This document shows positions 34,221 to 46,457 of a stretch of 64,000 nt of DNA, piece after piece. A model generated the notes under the pieces. The model worked only from the letters and a program-made list of their open reading frames with translations, was not told where the DNA came from and searched no databases. Every line of letters begins with the position of its first letter. Positions within the stretch are counted from its first letter, which is position 1. Source of the stretch: Zea mays. Taxonomy: Eukaryota > Streptophyta > Magnoliopsida > Poales > Poaceae. A program made the translations under genes and the position numbers. The stretch covers positions 94,065,849 through 94,129,848 of the forward strand of contig NC_050104.1 of assembly GCF_902167145.1 (NCBI RefSeq). Direction: 5' to 3'.

Positions 34221-35535
34221 ACCGACCCCAAGACTTAGTCACTTTCCAAACATGCTTTAGATAAGATTTTAACTCTCGAAATCTGAAGCGCTGTCAGTTC
34301 TCATGCAATGTAACTACTAGATGCTCTATGAGGCACTAAGTTTATACAGACCAAAGTCATTGACCCCTTTTTATAGTATGGCTATCTAGCGTACTAATCT
34401 GGTCAATTTCTTCTTTAAACTCCTAATGGTCGGCAAAAACAAAACCTATGTTATACCTTTTCCTTCACATGATCCACAACCAATACTTATAAGTCTCCAA
34501 GACTTTTCTATTCTCCATGGTCCAACCTACATTCTTATTTCTCCAAGAATTGTTAGTCCACAAATGGTTGTCGTTAATTACCAAAACATCACTAAGGGCC
34601 CTAGATGATTCACAAAGGGTGGAATGGGACGCCATTGGCCAACTAATTAGAAAAGCTAGGGAGAGATTACCTTACCCGAAAGAGGCAAGCGAGGAGTGAA
34701 TCGTTGTATTGTATAGGAAGGTTCTCGGGTCGAATTGTGTGTGATATCTTTTCTGACAAGGGATTCCTATGCTTCCTTTTGCCTGAAACCGTAGTGGGTT
34801 TTCTCAAACTAGTGGAACTTTGAAAATGCCTCGTAGTGCTACCTTGCATCGTCTCCTTGGTAGAGATGAATGGGAGTCATGATCCCTTGGCAAATGGGTA
34901 ACATGGCTTGTGAGTAAAGATGCACAACATCTGCAATGTAAAACTGGTATACCAGTCATGCTCACGGACATGAGCGGCTCGAACCCTCACATGAGTAATT
35001 TATGGAATTAAATTTTAACCTGTCATGCATTGCATTGTGGGGTTTATTCATGATTGTGATCAATTATTTAATTGGGTTGGTATTCACTTATACTTAGTAA
35101 TTGAGCATAAAATTTTGACCAGCTTATTAAAAACAATGCTCAGTCTTAAGCATTTTCCTTGGTAAGCCTTACACTACACAGGAGCCCCACCGTAAGTGAG
35201 CTCATACACATTATTCCCCACACTTGTTGACCAATGACTGTATGGAAGCTCACCATTGCTATAATCACACCACATCAAGAACAGGTACCACTAGAGGAAC
35301 ATGAAGGATGTTGTGATGAGTTCGGAGAGGTCTATGTCGTCGTCTCTCAGTCAACTATAGTTGCGGATGATCGTTGTCGTCATATGATGTATTTATTTAG
35401 TTATTTTGTACATAACCTCTATTATATAATAAAGATGTGACATTGATTTTTGTACCATGAGTCATCATATGTGTGAGACTTGATCCTAACACACATTTGA
35501 GATGCATTTGAATTTATTCTTAAATCCGGGTGTGA

Positions 35536-36147
35536 CATCGTAACATTAGATACCGCTGTTGTTGAAGTCAAATCCGGGTGTGACATTATTTTGTGAACTT
35601 GTAATGGATTTACTTGTAGTTGAAAAACCAATACTGGCCATTCTAATGAACTCTGATAATCAAATGATAATTATCAAATTTTAAAGGACAACATAAAATC
35701 TTCAAGGCATGTGAAAAGGTGTCCATGTATCATTTTGCACGAGATGATTATTAAGAATTGGTGTGGAGGAGCATAAGATGTGGACAACTACGAGGTAGTG
35801 AAGTCCTCCATTACAAGACCAACCATCACTCCGGAAGTGCCCACGAGCTTTGCAGACATCCTTCAACATGAAGCCACCATCTATGCTAGTTATATCAATG
35901 ATCAGCTCCAAAATAATTTAATGGGGCATATATGAGATCTCCACAATGACAATTAAATTTTATTTATAAATTATGTAATTCTTATTTGCTTAACTATGCA
36001 ATCAGATATATTTTTATTTTAATAAAACAATGTACTTTATCATAACTAAAAGTCTATAAAACAAGTTGATGTGGTGTTGAGTTTATTATAGATTGAGAAT
36101 AAAGGCAGGGTCGGATTTGGTAGAGGGCCACTAAGGTGGCAGCCTTA
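35536..36147. other. Unassigned AT-rich stretch between L and the Harbinger element
   Basis: I see no supported gene. It includes an extra LTR-start-like sequence (35567-35583). A minus-strand frame of 69 codons at 35911-35702 has no recognised domain; it could be an old gene or transposon scrap. Confidence 0.4.
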
Positions 36148-36239
36148 GGCTGTGTCCAACAAGGGATGCTATAACGTCATGTATGGTAAATATAGCGCTC
36201 GCAGCTAAACCCTACGTGCCCAGCAAGGAACTCTAAACG

Positions 36240-36720
36240 ATACTCTAAAATTTAGAGGATGTCGCACGCATGCTAGATGTGGAGACTTCTGAGATTCTGC
36301 TATCCAGGTGAGGGATCAGGCTCTTGCCGTGGTGAAGTTTCCGCATGCTCGGTTCCCCCTTCCTTGACGACTTCAATCCTGGTCGGCGAGGCGACCTCGC
36401 GGCACGAGTCGTTGTTGGAGGCCCCAAAGCTAGGCTCCAAGAGGCCGTGGGTGGGCATGTCCGATGGCGAACGACTATCAGCAGCTGGAAGCAAGGAGGT
36501 GAGCGGTGTGGAGAGCCAGATCCAGGAGTTTGGTGGCAGCGGCACCGTCCTCTACGTTGAATCGCCGTCGCAAAAAGGCTAAGACAGCCAACGACGCCGA
36601 AGAAGGTTGGTGCGGAGAAACACAAGCCCAGCTCGTCGCCCCCATCGTCATCGTCGTCCATTCGCTCCACTGCTCCAAATTTGAAGAGAACAAGGTAAAA
36701 CCCTAAACCCTAAAACCTTA
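36240..36720 (+). other. GC-rich leader-like region of the Harbinger element
   Basis: A GC-rich block ending in CGTCATCGTCGTCC, then AACAAG|GTAAAACCCTAAACCC, which looks like a plant 5' leader exon with the donor of a first intron. No coding frame is convincing here. The 141-codon minus-strand frame (36245-36670) has only low-complexity content. Confidence 0.35.
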
Positions 36721-37228
36721 GTTTCTAGTTGTGGATCCTTAGGGTTATCAGGATTTCATACTTCATTTGTTGCAAATCATCTAGATCTAGACTGCTGATT
36801 AGGGTTTTCATTCCAATGTAGTCGTCAAATGAGGTTACACCTTCGTTACCAAGAGTTGTTGAAATTAAAAAGCACTAATCTTTGTGTACATGAACATGTT
36901 TCGGTTTGGTGAATCACTGATTGCAAAGACAATTCAACAACTCTCTGTTGGAAAGTACACCTTCTGTAGTTGCTACAATATCGTAGGCCATAGGTTTGTG
37001 TTTGTTCATGGTAAGAACTATACACGTAAACATAATCTGATTCATTGTTGCCTTGGTTTTGGTTACAGTTATTGATGATTGTGTTAAATTATGAAGGTTA
37101 GGGGTTTTGAGAGCTTTTCGTTAGTCCTCTTTTTATGTTGATGACTAGCTGGTTCGGACCCTGTTAGGTGTTTAGATTTTACCAACTAGGAGTTGGTAAC
37201 TAACTCAACAATCTGTTTTATGTAAACC

Positions 37229-37324
37229 ATGGATTCAGAGAACGAAAATCTCCGAAAAGCACTCGCACATTTAATCAGAGTTGTGGAGCAGCGTTGTGCC
37301 AACATCGTCGATGTCGTCCATGGT
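37229..37324 (+). pseudogene. Harbinger-internal coiled-coil ORF, first part
   Basis: ATG at 37229 opens MDSENENLRKALAHLIRVVE and continues through QRCANIVDVVHG. It is then cut by the LTR R starting at 37325. Bases 37320-37324 (ATGGT) are the left copy of the duplication. Removing R and the right copy (ACAGT, 54212-54216) carries the frame straight into AFQPVNSPVLTEMNR at 54217. Function is not recognised; the heptad-like spacing suggests a coiled coil. Confidence 0.5.
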
Positions 37325-40300
37325 TGTCATACCCGGATTTAAGGGATAAAGTCGGGTGCGTCTCATATGTGCACAAAAGAAGAACAACACATACAATGAC
37401 CAAGTGTATAGACATAAATGTCATAAATATCATTATTACATGGCGGAAGAGTCTTACATAAATAAATGATAGCAATAAAATGGACTAAAAATTATTCCTT
37501 GGCACCATAAAGCTGACTGGGAGACGCCACCTAGATAAGCTTATACTCTTCGCCGTAGACCTCCTCTTGCGCCACATGTTCTTCTCCTGTAGGGGGGGGT
37601 TTATATATCGCAAGGGTGAGCTCACAAAAGATCATAGCTCAACAAGTTGTGGGGAATAATGTGCATGAACTCACCGAAGGTGGGAGTTCATGTGAAGTGT
37701 AAGGCTGATCAACGAATAATGGTTAAAGCTGAGCATTGCTTTTAATAAGTTGGTCAGAATTTATTAGCAGTTACTAAATGTAAGTATATACCAAATTAGA
37801 GTAATAATAGATCATAATTAATAATAAACCACAATGCGATGCAAATGACCAAAAATTTAATTCTATACCATGTGAGGGTCTGAGCCGCTCATGACCGTGA
37901 GCACAGCTGATATACCAGTTTTACACTCTGCAGAGGTTGCACATCTTTACCCACAAGTCATTTTACCCATATGCCAAGGGGTCATGAATCGCATACACCT
38001 CTACCAAGGAAGCGAGGCAGGGTAACACTGCGAGGCCTTTACAAAGTTCCACTAACTTTAGAAAACCCGCTATAGTTTCTAGAGAGCGCAGCATAGGAAT
38101 CCCCCATCTGAAAAGCCATCACAGCAAAATCAACCCGAGAGGCCGAGAACCTCCCTATACCGACCACTCCCCTGCTGCCCTTGCCCCTTTTGGCTAAGGT
38201 AGTCCTCCAATATCTTTCCTAATTAGTCAGCCAAGGGCGTCCCATACCACCCTTGTGGTAGCACTATTTTCCCAGGTAGTCGCTCTATGTTCTAATTAAC
38301 ATAATGATCTTGTCATGAACGGTAAATAACAAATCGATAATAAAAGCATGATCATGAATAATGTGTATATTAGCACCCAAAACCACATAAAGCAATAACA
38401 GGTACTACCAAAAAGTTCAGTGGTAAACAAGGTATAAAGATAGCCAAACTGGGGTGACCTATTGGGTCCCATAAAAATTAACCTATGCAGATCATAATGA
38501 TTAATAGAAATATTATTGGGTAAATAGATGTGATCAAGGGCACAACTTGCCTTCAACGAGCTCCTCCTCAGTCACTTGCCCGTCTACTCGCAACAATACA
38601 AGCAAACATGGTACAAGGAAAATTAACATCATACCAAACATGAGAATATATTGCATAATAATATTATATGCATCATAACAAGATCGTAAGTTCGGGAATC
38701 ACTAAATTCGGAGTTATGGTTAAAGAGTTATGATTTTCTGAAGTTATTAAGTGCCTAGTATACAATAAGTTAAGTGGATAATTTTAATACATGTTTCATG
38801 ACAAAACAGAGTTACCAAGTGATAAACAATATTAATACAAAATTAATGCGACTGGAATGGATAAAAAAAGAGTTAAAATGGATTTTCTATGAATTAAACA
38901 AGTTCTAGAATTATTTTTATACTAGAAAAGCATTTTCTATATGAATTTACCTATTTTCTTAGATTTCTGGACTGCGCGCATCAATTCTGAGAAATGCAGG
39001 GTTCATTTTTTTAAATCCTGGGTCCATTTGTAATTTCTTTCTAACTGGGTTGGACGAGGGGTTGATAAGCTAAATCTTAATTCGGCGCTTTGGATTTTAA
39101 TACCCAATATCATCCCTCGCCCGCACGATCTGGATCGGACGGCACCCGCGGCATCCTCCTGAAGAGGTATCCCGCATCTAATCGTGTCCGTTACACTCTC
39201 GATCAACGATCACCGCGTTCTCTCCCCATACCAACTGCGCACGGGCGGTGGCGCCCGCAGACACGGCGGTGGCCATGGCCGTGGATGGCCAACTCGACAC
39301 CTCAGGCCGCAAACTCTAATCTAAGATGTGCTACGAGATAAGTAGACGAAGGTGATCTTCATGGGTTCAGTACTCACCAAACACAAAGTCACGCACGGGC
39401 TGTTCACGGTGGGGCGCGAGCGCGATGGAAATCCCAACTCCGGCGAAGGATTCCCATGGACTTAGCTAGGTCCCTTTCGATTACTCTCTCCCACGGCTTC
39501 TATGCAATCAGCCTGAGACTCGGGTGGCCACGATGGGGGCCGAACCCCACTGCAGATGGCTATCCGTGACGGCGGTGATTTGTCTCCTCGTGGGATGCGG
39601 CGACGCAATGGGTGGTGTGGAGTAGCGGCGGCGGAAAAAGGGCACGAGTGGACGAGGCCGAAGGATGCGCTATTTGTAGGCGAGACGGGTATGGGGGCAG
39701 CTCGCAAGCTCCAGCGAGGATCTCGGTGTGGTCGGTACTCGCCTGGGACCGAACTGCTGAGAAGACCAACTGCACCCAGGGGCCCACCTGGCAGCGAGAT
39801 TGGAACACGCTTAATGGGATAGCGGCTAGTCAGTGGGTCCACTGAGTTAGCGACAGCGACCAAGGCGCGCACGACGGCACATGGTGCCCGTCCCCACATG
39901 ACAGTGGTCTGTTTCTTGCGCGACACCACGAAGGCTGACAAGCGGTCCCACCTGTCGGCGCGCTTCACGGAATGGGCTAGGGTGCGAAGGGAACTGGGCC
40001 GACCAAGCCGGAATCGGCCCACTGCGCCATTTTCTTTTTCTTTTCTTTTTCCTTTTTCATTTCTTTTTTTAAAATTTTTAAATCTCCAATTTGAATTCAA
40101 ATTTTTGTTGTGAATTTCACTTAAAGTAAATGTACAAGTCAAATTCCCAGCATGAAGAGATATCCTTATTTATATATATTCTTTTTCATATTGTATATTC
40201 TTTTCCTTTTCCTCTCTTCTCTTTCTATGTCATTCTCAATTTCCAGATTTCAAATTAGGTGAAACCCTAATCTCCTATTAATATATATGTCGGGGACCAT

Positions 40301-40789
40301 AATTAGGGGTACCCTCAAGGCTCCTAATTCTCAGCTGGTAACCCCCATCAGCATAAAGCTGCAAAGGCCTGATGGGTGCGATTAAGTCAGGGATCAGTCC
40401 ATTCGGGGGACTCGATCACGCCACGCCCGAGCCTAGCCTCGGACAAGGGCAGCCGACCCCGGAGGATTTCCGTCTCGCCCGAGGCCCCCCTTCAGCGGCG
40501 AACATATTTCCGGCTCGCCCGAGGCCCTGTCTTCACCAAGAAGCAACCCTGACCAAATCGCCGCACCGACCGACCAAACCGCAGGAGCATTTAATGCAAA
40601 GGTGGCCTGGCACCTTTATCTTGACGCGCGCCCCCCAGCCGGCAGAGCCGAAGTGACCGTCGTCACTTCGCCGCTCCACTGACCAGCCTGACAGAAGGAC
40701 AGCGCCGCCTGCGCCACTCCGACTGCGGTGCCACTTGACAGAGTGAGACTGACAGGCAGTCAGGCCCGGCCGAAGGCACCATAGGAAGC

Positions 40790-41170
40790 TCCGCTCCGCC
40801 CGACCCAGGGCTCGGACTCGGGCTAAGTCCCGGAAGACGGCGAACTCCGCTCCGCCCGACCTAGGGCTCGGACTCGGGCTAAGTCCCGGAAGACGGCGAA
40901 CTCCGCTCCGCCCGACCCAGGGCTCGGACTCGGGCTAAGTCCCGGAAGACGGTGAACTCCGCTCCGCCCGACCCAGGGCTCGAACTCAGGCTAAGTCCCG
41001 GAAGACGGCGAACTCCGCTCCGTCCGACCCAGGGCTCGGACTCGGGCTAAGTCCCGGAAGACGGCGAACTCCGCTCCGCCCAACCCTAGGGCTTGGACTT
41101 GGGCTCAGCCCCAGAAGATGGCGAACTCCGCTCCGCCCAACCCCAGGGCTCGGACTCCGCCCTGGCCTCA
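40790..41170. repeat. 56-bp minisatellite in the G 5' LTR (seven units)
   Basis: Units begin CTCCGCTCCGCCCGACCC and continue through GGGCTCGGACTCGGGCTAAG to GGAAGACGGCGAA. Units 1-5 are almost identical; units 6 and 7 are diverged. The 3' LTR has six units (52922-53240). Confidence 0.9.
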
Positions 41171-41630
41171 GCCGGCGGCCTCCGCCTCGCCCGACCTAGG
41201 GGCTCGGACTCGACCTCGGCTTCGGAGGAGCTTCCACATCGCCCAACCTAGGGCGCAGACCAGCCACATCAACAGGAGGTGCCATCATCACCCTACCCCG
41301 AGCTGACTCGGGCCGCAGGGAACAAGACCGGCGTCCCATCTGGCTCGCTCCGCCAGATAGGCAATGATGGCGCCTCGCATACTCTGTGACGACGGCGGCT
41401 CTCAGCCCCCTTACGGAAGCAAGAGGACGTCAGCAAGGACTCAACCGCTCCGACAGCTGTCCCTCCGCCAGGCTCCATCGCTCCTCCGACGGCCACGACA
41501 TCACACCAGCTGGGCGCCAAAATCTCTCCGGCTGCCACAACGGCATGTACTTAGGGCGCTAGCTCTCCTCCGCTAGACACGTAGCACTCTGCTACACCCC
41601 CCATTGTACACCTAGATCCTCTCCTTACGC

Positions 41631-41640
41631 CTATAAAAGG
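41631..41640 (+). promoter_or_regulatory. TATA box of the G 5' LTR
   Basis: CTATAAAAGG, followed by a GC-rich R/U5. The same box is at 53709-53718 in the 3' LTR. Confidence 0.75.
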
Positions 41641-41942
41641 AAGGACAAGGGCCCTCTTAGAGAGGGTTGGCCGCGCGGGGACGAGGACGAGACAGGCGCT
41701 CGCTTGAAGCCGCTCGCTCCCTCTCCCGCGTGGACGCTTGTAACCCCCTACTGCAAGCGCACCCGACCTGGGCGCGGGACGAACACGAAGGCCGCGGGAT
41801 TCCCACCTCTCTCACGCCGGTCTCCAGCCGCCTCGCTTTCCCCCCTTCGCGCTCGCCCTCGCACTCGACCCATCTGGGCTAGGGCACGCGGCGACATTCA
41901 CTCGTCGGCTCAGGGACCCCCCCGGTCTCAGAACGCCGACAG

Positions 41943-41960
41943 TTGGCGCGCCAGGTAGGG
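41943..41960 (+). other. Primer binding site of element G
   Basis: TGGCGCGCCAGGTAGGGG starts two bases after the LTR end. This PBS type is common in plant Tat-group gypsy elements; I do not name the tRNA. Confidence 0.7.
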
Positions 41961-42001
41961 GCCTGCTGCGTGTTGACGAATAGCTTCCCGTCAAGCTCCA
42001 G

Positions 42002-44281
42002 ATGGGCAGACTCCAGCAACCTCTCCAACCCAGGACGGTGCTCCGTTTCGGGAGTCTTGAGTTCATGTCCCTCGACGGCAGCTACGACATGATACTCCTT
42101 CCACCGCCGCGCGACAACGACAATGGCGACCGACAGCCCGCCCGCCGGCGGCGGAATCGACGACGTCTTCCCCGCGTGGTGGAAGAACAACCTTTGAGCT
42201 CATCCCGCCCTCCTCCCCGCCGACGGAGGGGAAGGCAGGGCAACCAAGGCCAAGCAGGAGGCAGCGCCTCGTCGGCTGTCGAGCGAGTCGACAGCACCGG
42301 CACCCCAACGGGGGGCGCACTAGGTATCGACTTCGCGCTTGAGACGAAGACGAGCGCCGTCTCCCCGCGACACGCCAATCCCGGGCAAGCGGACGACGCC
42401 AGCACGCTCGCGAAAAGCTTGCTGGACGTCACCCTCGTACCTGAGACGACGGTGCAGTCAGTCCCCGACATGACTTCATCGCCGCTCGTCGACCAAGAGG
42501 TACCGACCGATTCCCATCCCACGTCATTTGGATTCAGCCTCAACCCGCCTAGCGACTTCGCTTTGGTGGGCGCCCTCGTAGAGGCAAGTCCAAACCCTCT
42601 GGGGTTTCGTATGCGGTCACCTTGGGACCGGCTGACGGACGTCTCGACCTACGGGCCCTCTGGGTCCGAGGAAGACGACGAGCCCAGCATCTGTTGGGAT
42701 TTCTCTGGACTTGGCAACCCCAGTGCCATGCGGGACTTCATGACCGCATGTGACTACTGCCTCTCCGACTGTTCTGATCAATTATTTAATCGGCGACGAG
42801 GACTGCGGCCCAAGCCGCGAATGTTTCCATGTCGATCTAGGGGGTCCCTCCGAAGGCAACCATCTCGGCATGCCGGAGGACGGTGATCTCCCTTGGCCGG
42901 TGCCTCGCGTTGACATCCCACGGGAGCTAGCTGTGGTCCCCGTTCAGGCGGGGGGCCATGACCCACAGCTCGAGCAAATCCGCGGGGTGCAGGCCAGGCT
43001 CGACGTGGGAGCAGGAGCGCTTGAGCCGATCCGTCGGGACGTCGGGCAGGCATGGGCGGGCCAACCCCCGGCCGGAGAAATACGTCATCTACCCCAGGGC
43101 TTCCAGCACCGCGTCGCCGACGACGTCAGGGTCAGGCCACCACCCGCATCTAGTGGGGTCGGCCAGAACCTGGCTGCAGCAGCAATGCTCCTCCGCGCGA
43201 TGCCGGAGCCATCAACCACCGAGGGGCGGCGAATCCAGGGAGAGCTCAAGAATCTCCTGGAAGGCGCCGCGGTCCGACGGGCCGAGAGCTCTGCCTCCCG
43301 AAGGCAGGGGTACCCCTCGGAACCTCATGCCGCGATTTTCCGATTCGTGCGGGAAGCCTCGGTCTACACCGGGCGCACGCGCAACACAGCGCCTGCGGCC
43401 CCGGGTCGCCTTGGCAACGAGCACCATCACCGCGACCGTCGGGCCCACCTCAACGAGAGGGTGCGCCGAGGCTACCACCCCAGGTGTGGGGGACGCTACG
43501 ACAGCGGGGAGGATCAGAGTCCCTCGCCCGATCCACCCGGTCCGTAGGCCTTCAGCCGGGCCATACGACGGGCGCCGTTCTCGACCCGGTTCCGACCCCC
43601 GACTACTATCACAAAGTACTCGGGGGAGACGAGACCGGAACTGTGGCTCGCGGACTACCGTCTGGCCTGCCAACTGGGTGGAACGGACGATGACAACCTC
43701 ATCATCCGCAACCTCCCACTGTTCCTCTCTGACACCGCTCGCGCCTGGCTGTAGCACCTGCCTCCGGGGCAGATCTCCAACTGGGACGATCTGGTCCAAG
43801 CTTTCGCCGGCAATTTCCAGGGCACGTACGTGCGCCCCAGGAATTCCTGGGACCTCCGAAGCTACCGACAGCAGCCGGGAAAGTCTCTCTGAGACTACAT
43901 CCGACGATTCTCGAAGCAGCGCACCGAGCTGCCCAACATCACCGACTCGGATGTCATCGGCGCGTTCCTCGCCGGCACCACCTGCCGCGATCTGGTGAGC
44001 AAGCTGGGTCGCAAGACCCCCACCAGGGCGAGCGAGCTGATGGACATCGCCACCAAGTTCGCCTCTGGCCAGGAGGCGGTCGAGGCTATCTTTCGAAAGG
44101 ACAAGCAGCCCCAGGGCCGCCCATCGGAAGATGCTCCCGAGGAGTCAACTCAGCGCGCGCCAGGAAGAAGGGCAAGAAGAAGTCGCAAGCGAAACGCGAC
44201 GCTGCCGACACGGACCTTGTCGCCGCCGCCGAGTACAAGAACCCTCGGAAACCCCCCGGAGGTGCCAACCTCTTCGACGAG
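42002..44281 (+). pseudogene. gag: Element G gag
   Basis: Starts at ATG 42002 (MGRLQQPLQPRTVLRFGS). An Arg/Pro-rich N-terminal part is followed by the retrotransposon Gag core between about 43580 and 44090 (ELWLADYRLACQLGG, IIRNLPLFLSDTARAWL, GNFQGTYVRPRNSWDL, DVIGAFLAGTTCRDLV). Breaks: frame changes near 42740-42880 and 43540, a TAG at about 43753 (after ARAWL), and a TGA at about 43891 that is a CGA-to-TGA type change. A basic RRARRSRKR stretch near 44170 precedes the pol part. Cannot give a full-length Gag. Confidence 0.8.
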
Positions 44282-45247
44282 ATGCTCAAGGAGTCGTGCC
44301 CCTATCACCAGGGGCCCGTCAAGCACACCCTTGAGGAGTGCGTCATGCTTCGGCGCCACTTCCACAGGGCCGGGCCACCCGCGGAGGGTGGCAGGGCCCG
44401 CGACGACGATAAGAAGGAAGATCACCAAGCAGGAGAGTTCCCCGAGGTCCGCGACTGCTTCATGATCTACGGTGGGCAAGCGGTGAATGCCTCGGCTCGG
44501 CACCGCAAGCAAGAGAGCCGGGAGGTCTGCTCGGTGAAGGCGGCGGCGCCAGTCTATCTAGACTGGTCCGACAAGCTCATCACCTTCGACCGAGCCGATC
44601 ACCCCGACCATGTGCTGAGCCTGGGGAAACACCCGCTCGTCGTCGACCTCGTCATCGGCGACGTCAGGCTCACCAAGGTCCTCATGGACGGAGGCAGCAA
44701 CCTCAACATCATCTACGCCGAGACCCTCGGGCTCCTGCGTGTCGATCTGTCCTCCGTCCGAGCAGGCGCTGCGCCCTTCCATGGGATCATTCCCGGGAAG
44801 CGCGTCCAGCCCCTCGGACAACTCGACCTTCCCGTCTGCTTCGGAACACCCTCCAACTTCCGAAGGGAGACCCTGACGTTCGAGGTGGTCGGGTTCCGAG
44901 GAACCTACCACGCGGTACTGGGAAGACCATGCTACGCGAAGTTCATGGCCGTCCCCAACTACACCTACCTGAAGCTCAAGATGCCGGGCCCCAACGGGAT
45001 CATCACCGTCGGCCCCACGTACAAACACGCGTTCGAATGCGACGTGGAGTGCGTGGAGTACGCCGAGGCCCTCGCCGAGTCCGAGGCCCTCATCGCTGAC
45101 CTGGAGAGCCTCTCGAAGGAGGTGCCAGACGTGAAGCGTCATGTCGGCAACTTTGAGCCAGCGGAGACGGTTAAGTCCGTCCCCCTCGACCCCAGCGGCG
45201 ACGCCTCCAAGCAGATCCGGATCGTCTCCGGGCTCGATCCCAAATAG
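44282..45247 (+). pseudogene. Element G gag end / protease
   Basis: Open for 321 codons. It begins with a CX9H-type zinc-like segment (SCPYHQGPVKHTLEEC). The protease follows, with active-site text VLMDGGSNLNIIYAETL near 44690 (the Asp-Gly-Gly-Ser form usual in Tat elements) and the second protease signature VLGRPCYAKFMAV near 44920. It ends at a TAG (45245-45247) just before the RT frame, which starts in the same region. TAG probably replaces CAG (Gln). Confidence 0.82.
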
Positions 45248-45253
45248 GAAGCA

Positions 45254-46457
45254 GTGCTCGTCGACTTTCTCCGCGCGAATGCCGACGTCTTCGCGTGGAG
45301 TCCCTCGGACATGCCCGGCATACCGAGGGATGTCGCCGAGCACTCGCTGGACATCCGAGCCGGAGCCCGACCCGTCAAGCAGCCTCTGCGCCGATTCGAC
45401 GAGGAGAAGCGCAGAGCCATAGGCGAGGAGATCCACAAGCTAATGGCGGCAGGGTTCATCAAAGAGGTATTCCATCCCGAATGGCTTGCCAACCCTGTGC
45501 TTGTGAGAAAGAAACGGGGGAAATGGCGGATGTGTGTAGACTACACTGGTCTCAACAAAGCATGTCCGAAGGTTCCCTACCCTCTGCCTCGCATCGATCA
45601 AATCGTGGATTCCACTGCTGGGTGCGAAACCCTGTCTTTCCTCGATGCCTACTTAGGGTATCATCAAATCAGGATGAAAGAGTTCGACCAGCTCGCGACT
45701 TCTTTCATCACACCCTTCGGCATGTACTGCTATGTCACCATGCCGTTCGGCTTGAGGAATGCGGGCGCGACGTACCAGCGGTGCATGAACCATGTGTTCG
45801 GCGAACACATTGGCTGCACGGTCGAGGCCTATGTCGATGACATCGTAGTCAAGACGAGGAAAGCCTTCGACCTCCTTTCCGACCTTGAAGTGACATTTCG
45901 ATGTCTCAAGGCGAAAGGCGTCAAGCTCAATCCCGAGAAGTGTGTCTTCGGGGTGCCCCGAGGCATGCTCTTGGGGTTCATCGTCTCCGAGCGGGGCATC
46001 GAAGCCAACCTAGAGAAGATCGCAGCCATCACCAGCATGGGGCCCATCAAGGACTTGAAAGGCGTACAGAGGGTCATGGGATGTCTCGCGGCTCTGAGCC
46101 GCTTCATCTCACGCCTCGGCGAAAGAGGTCTACCTCTGTACCGCCTCTTGAGGAAGGCCGAGTGCTTCACTTGGACCCCTGAGGCCGAGGAAGCCCTCGG
46201 GAACCTGAAGGCGCTCCTCACAAAGGCGCCTATCTTGGTGCCCCCAGCTGCCGGAGAAGCCCTCTTGGTCTACGTCGCCGCGACCACTCAGGTGGTTAGC
46301 GCCGCGATTGTGGTCGAGAGGAAAGAAGAGGGGCATGCATTGCCCGTTCAGAGGCCAGTTTACTTCATCAGCGAGGTACTTTCCGAAACCAAGATCCGCT
46401 ACCCACAAGTTCAGAAGTTGCTGTATGCGGTGATCCTGACACGGCGGAAGTTGTGAC
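45254..46457 (+). pseudogene. Element G reverse transcriptase and first RNase H
   Basis: RT motifs in order: VRKKRGKWRMCVDYTGLNKA, PYPLPRIDQIVDSTAG, LSFLDAYLGYHQI, MPFGLRNAGATYQRCM, and the catalytic YVDDIVVK near 45830. LLGFIVSERGIEANLEKI and the connection domain follow, then an RNase H part (LLVYVAATTQVVSAAIV, PVYFISEVLSETKIRYPQ). The frame ends at a TGA (46455-46457), a CGA-to-TGA type change, and the same frame continues downstream (HYFESHPVTMVSSFPLGEII). The catalytic Asp pair of RT is intact. Confidence 0.88.

Larger units (their letters stand above)
33112..34614 (-). mobile_element. Solo LTR H, copia (Sirevirus-like)
   Basis: 1503 bases, minus-strand TGTGAATCATCTAGGG...CCTAAACCCTACA, flanked by a perfect 5-bp duplication AAGGG (33107-33111 and 34615-34619). 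Removing it and one duplication restores the LTR text seen uninterrupted in R (CTACCACAAGGGTGGTATGGG). The U3 part holds ACGGTCCG-type palindromes (about 33935-34220). TATA box CTATAAATAG is at 33785-33776. The start TGATGTTTTGGTAATTAAC resembles the other Sirevirus LTR starts. No internal coding is associated. Confidence 0.82.
32201..35535 (-). mobile_element. LTR fragment L (gypsy type, same family as R), interrupted by H
   Basis: On the minus strand it starts TGTCACACCCGGATTTAAG at 35535. Blocks such as ACTAATTAG...GCCAA, CTACCACAAGGGTGG and GTTCATGATAAGAT align with the plus-strand copy R at 37325-39100. It stops at 32200, where the E LTR begins, so the last third of the LTR is missing here. 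A second LTR-start-like TGTCACACCCGGATTTGAC lies 48 bases outside, at 35583. No gag or pol was found next to it. LTRs with this start are, to my knowledge, common in the Del/Tekay group; I give that only as likely. Confidence 0.7.
40288..41941 (+). repeat. Element G 5' LTR
   Basis: 1654 bases. It carries seven units of a 56-bp minisatellite (about 40790-41170), a TATA box at 41631-41640, and is GC-rich and cytosine-biased. The 3' LTR is near-identical apart from one fewer minisatellite unit and scattered changes. Confidence 0.93.

Noticed and set aside
33112..34614. Mutator-like element with a 9-11-bp imperfect duplication
   Set aside because: Shifting the ends gives TG...CA termini with a perfect 5-bp AAGGG duplication and an LTR-type TATA box, so a solo LTR explains it better.
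36245..36670. A 141-codon minus-strand frame in the Harbinger element
   Set aside because: Low-complexity, GC-rich text with no domain; the plus strand there looks like a leader exon with an intron donor.
36700..36720. AAACCCTAAACCCTAAAACC as telomere-like repeat
   Set aside because: Only two to three degenerate units, at what looks like the start of an intron; such text is common in plant leader introns.
41118..42066. Many Pro/Arg/Ser-rich frames in the G LTRs on both strands
   Set aside because: They are read through a 56-bp minisatellite and GC-rich LTR, recur identically in both LTRs and resemble no protein.
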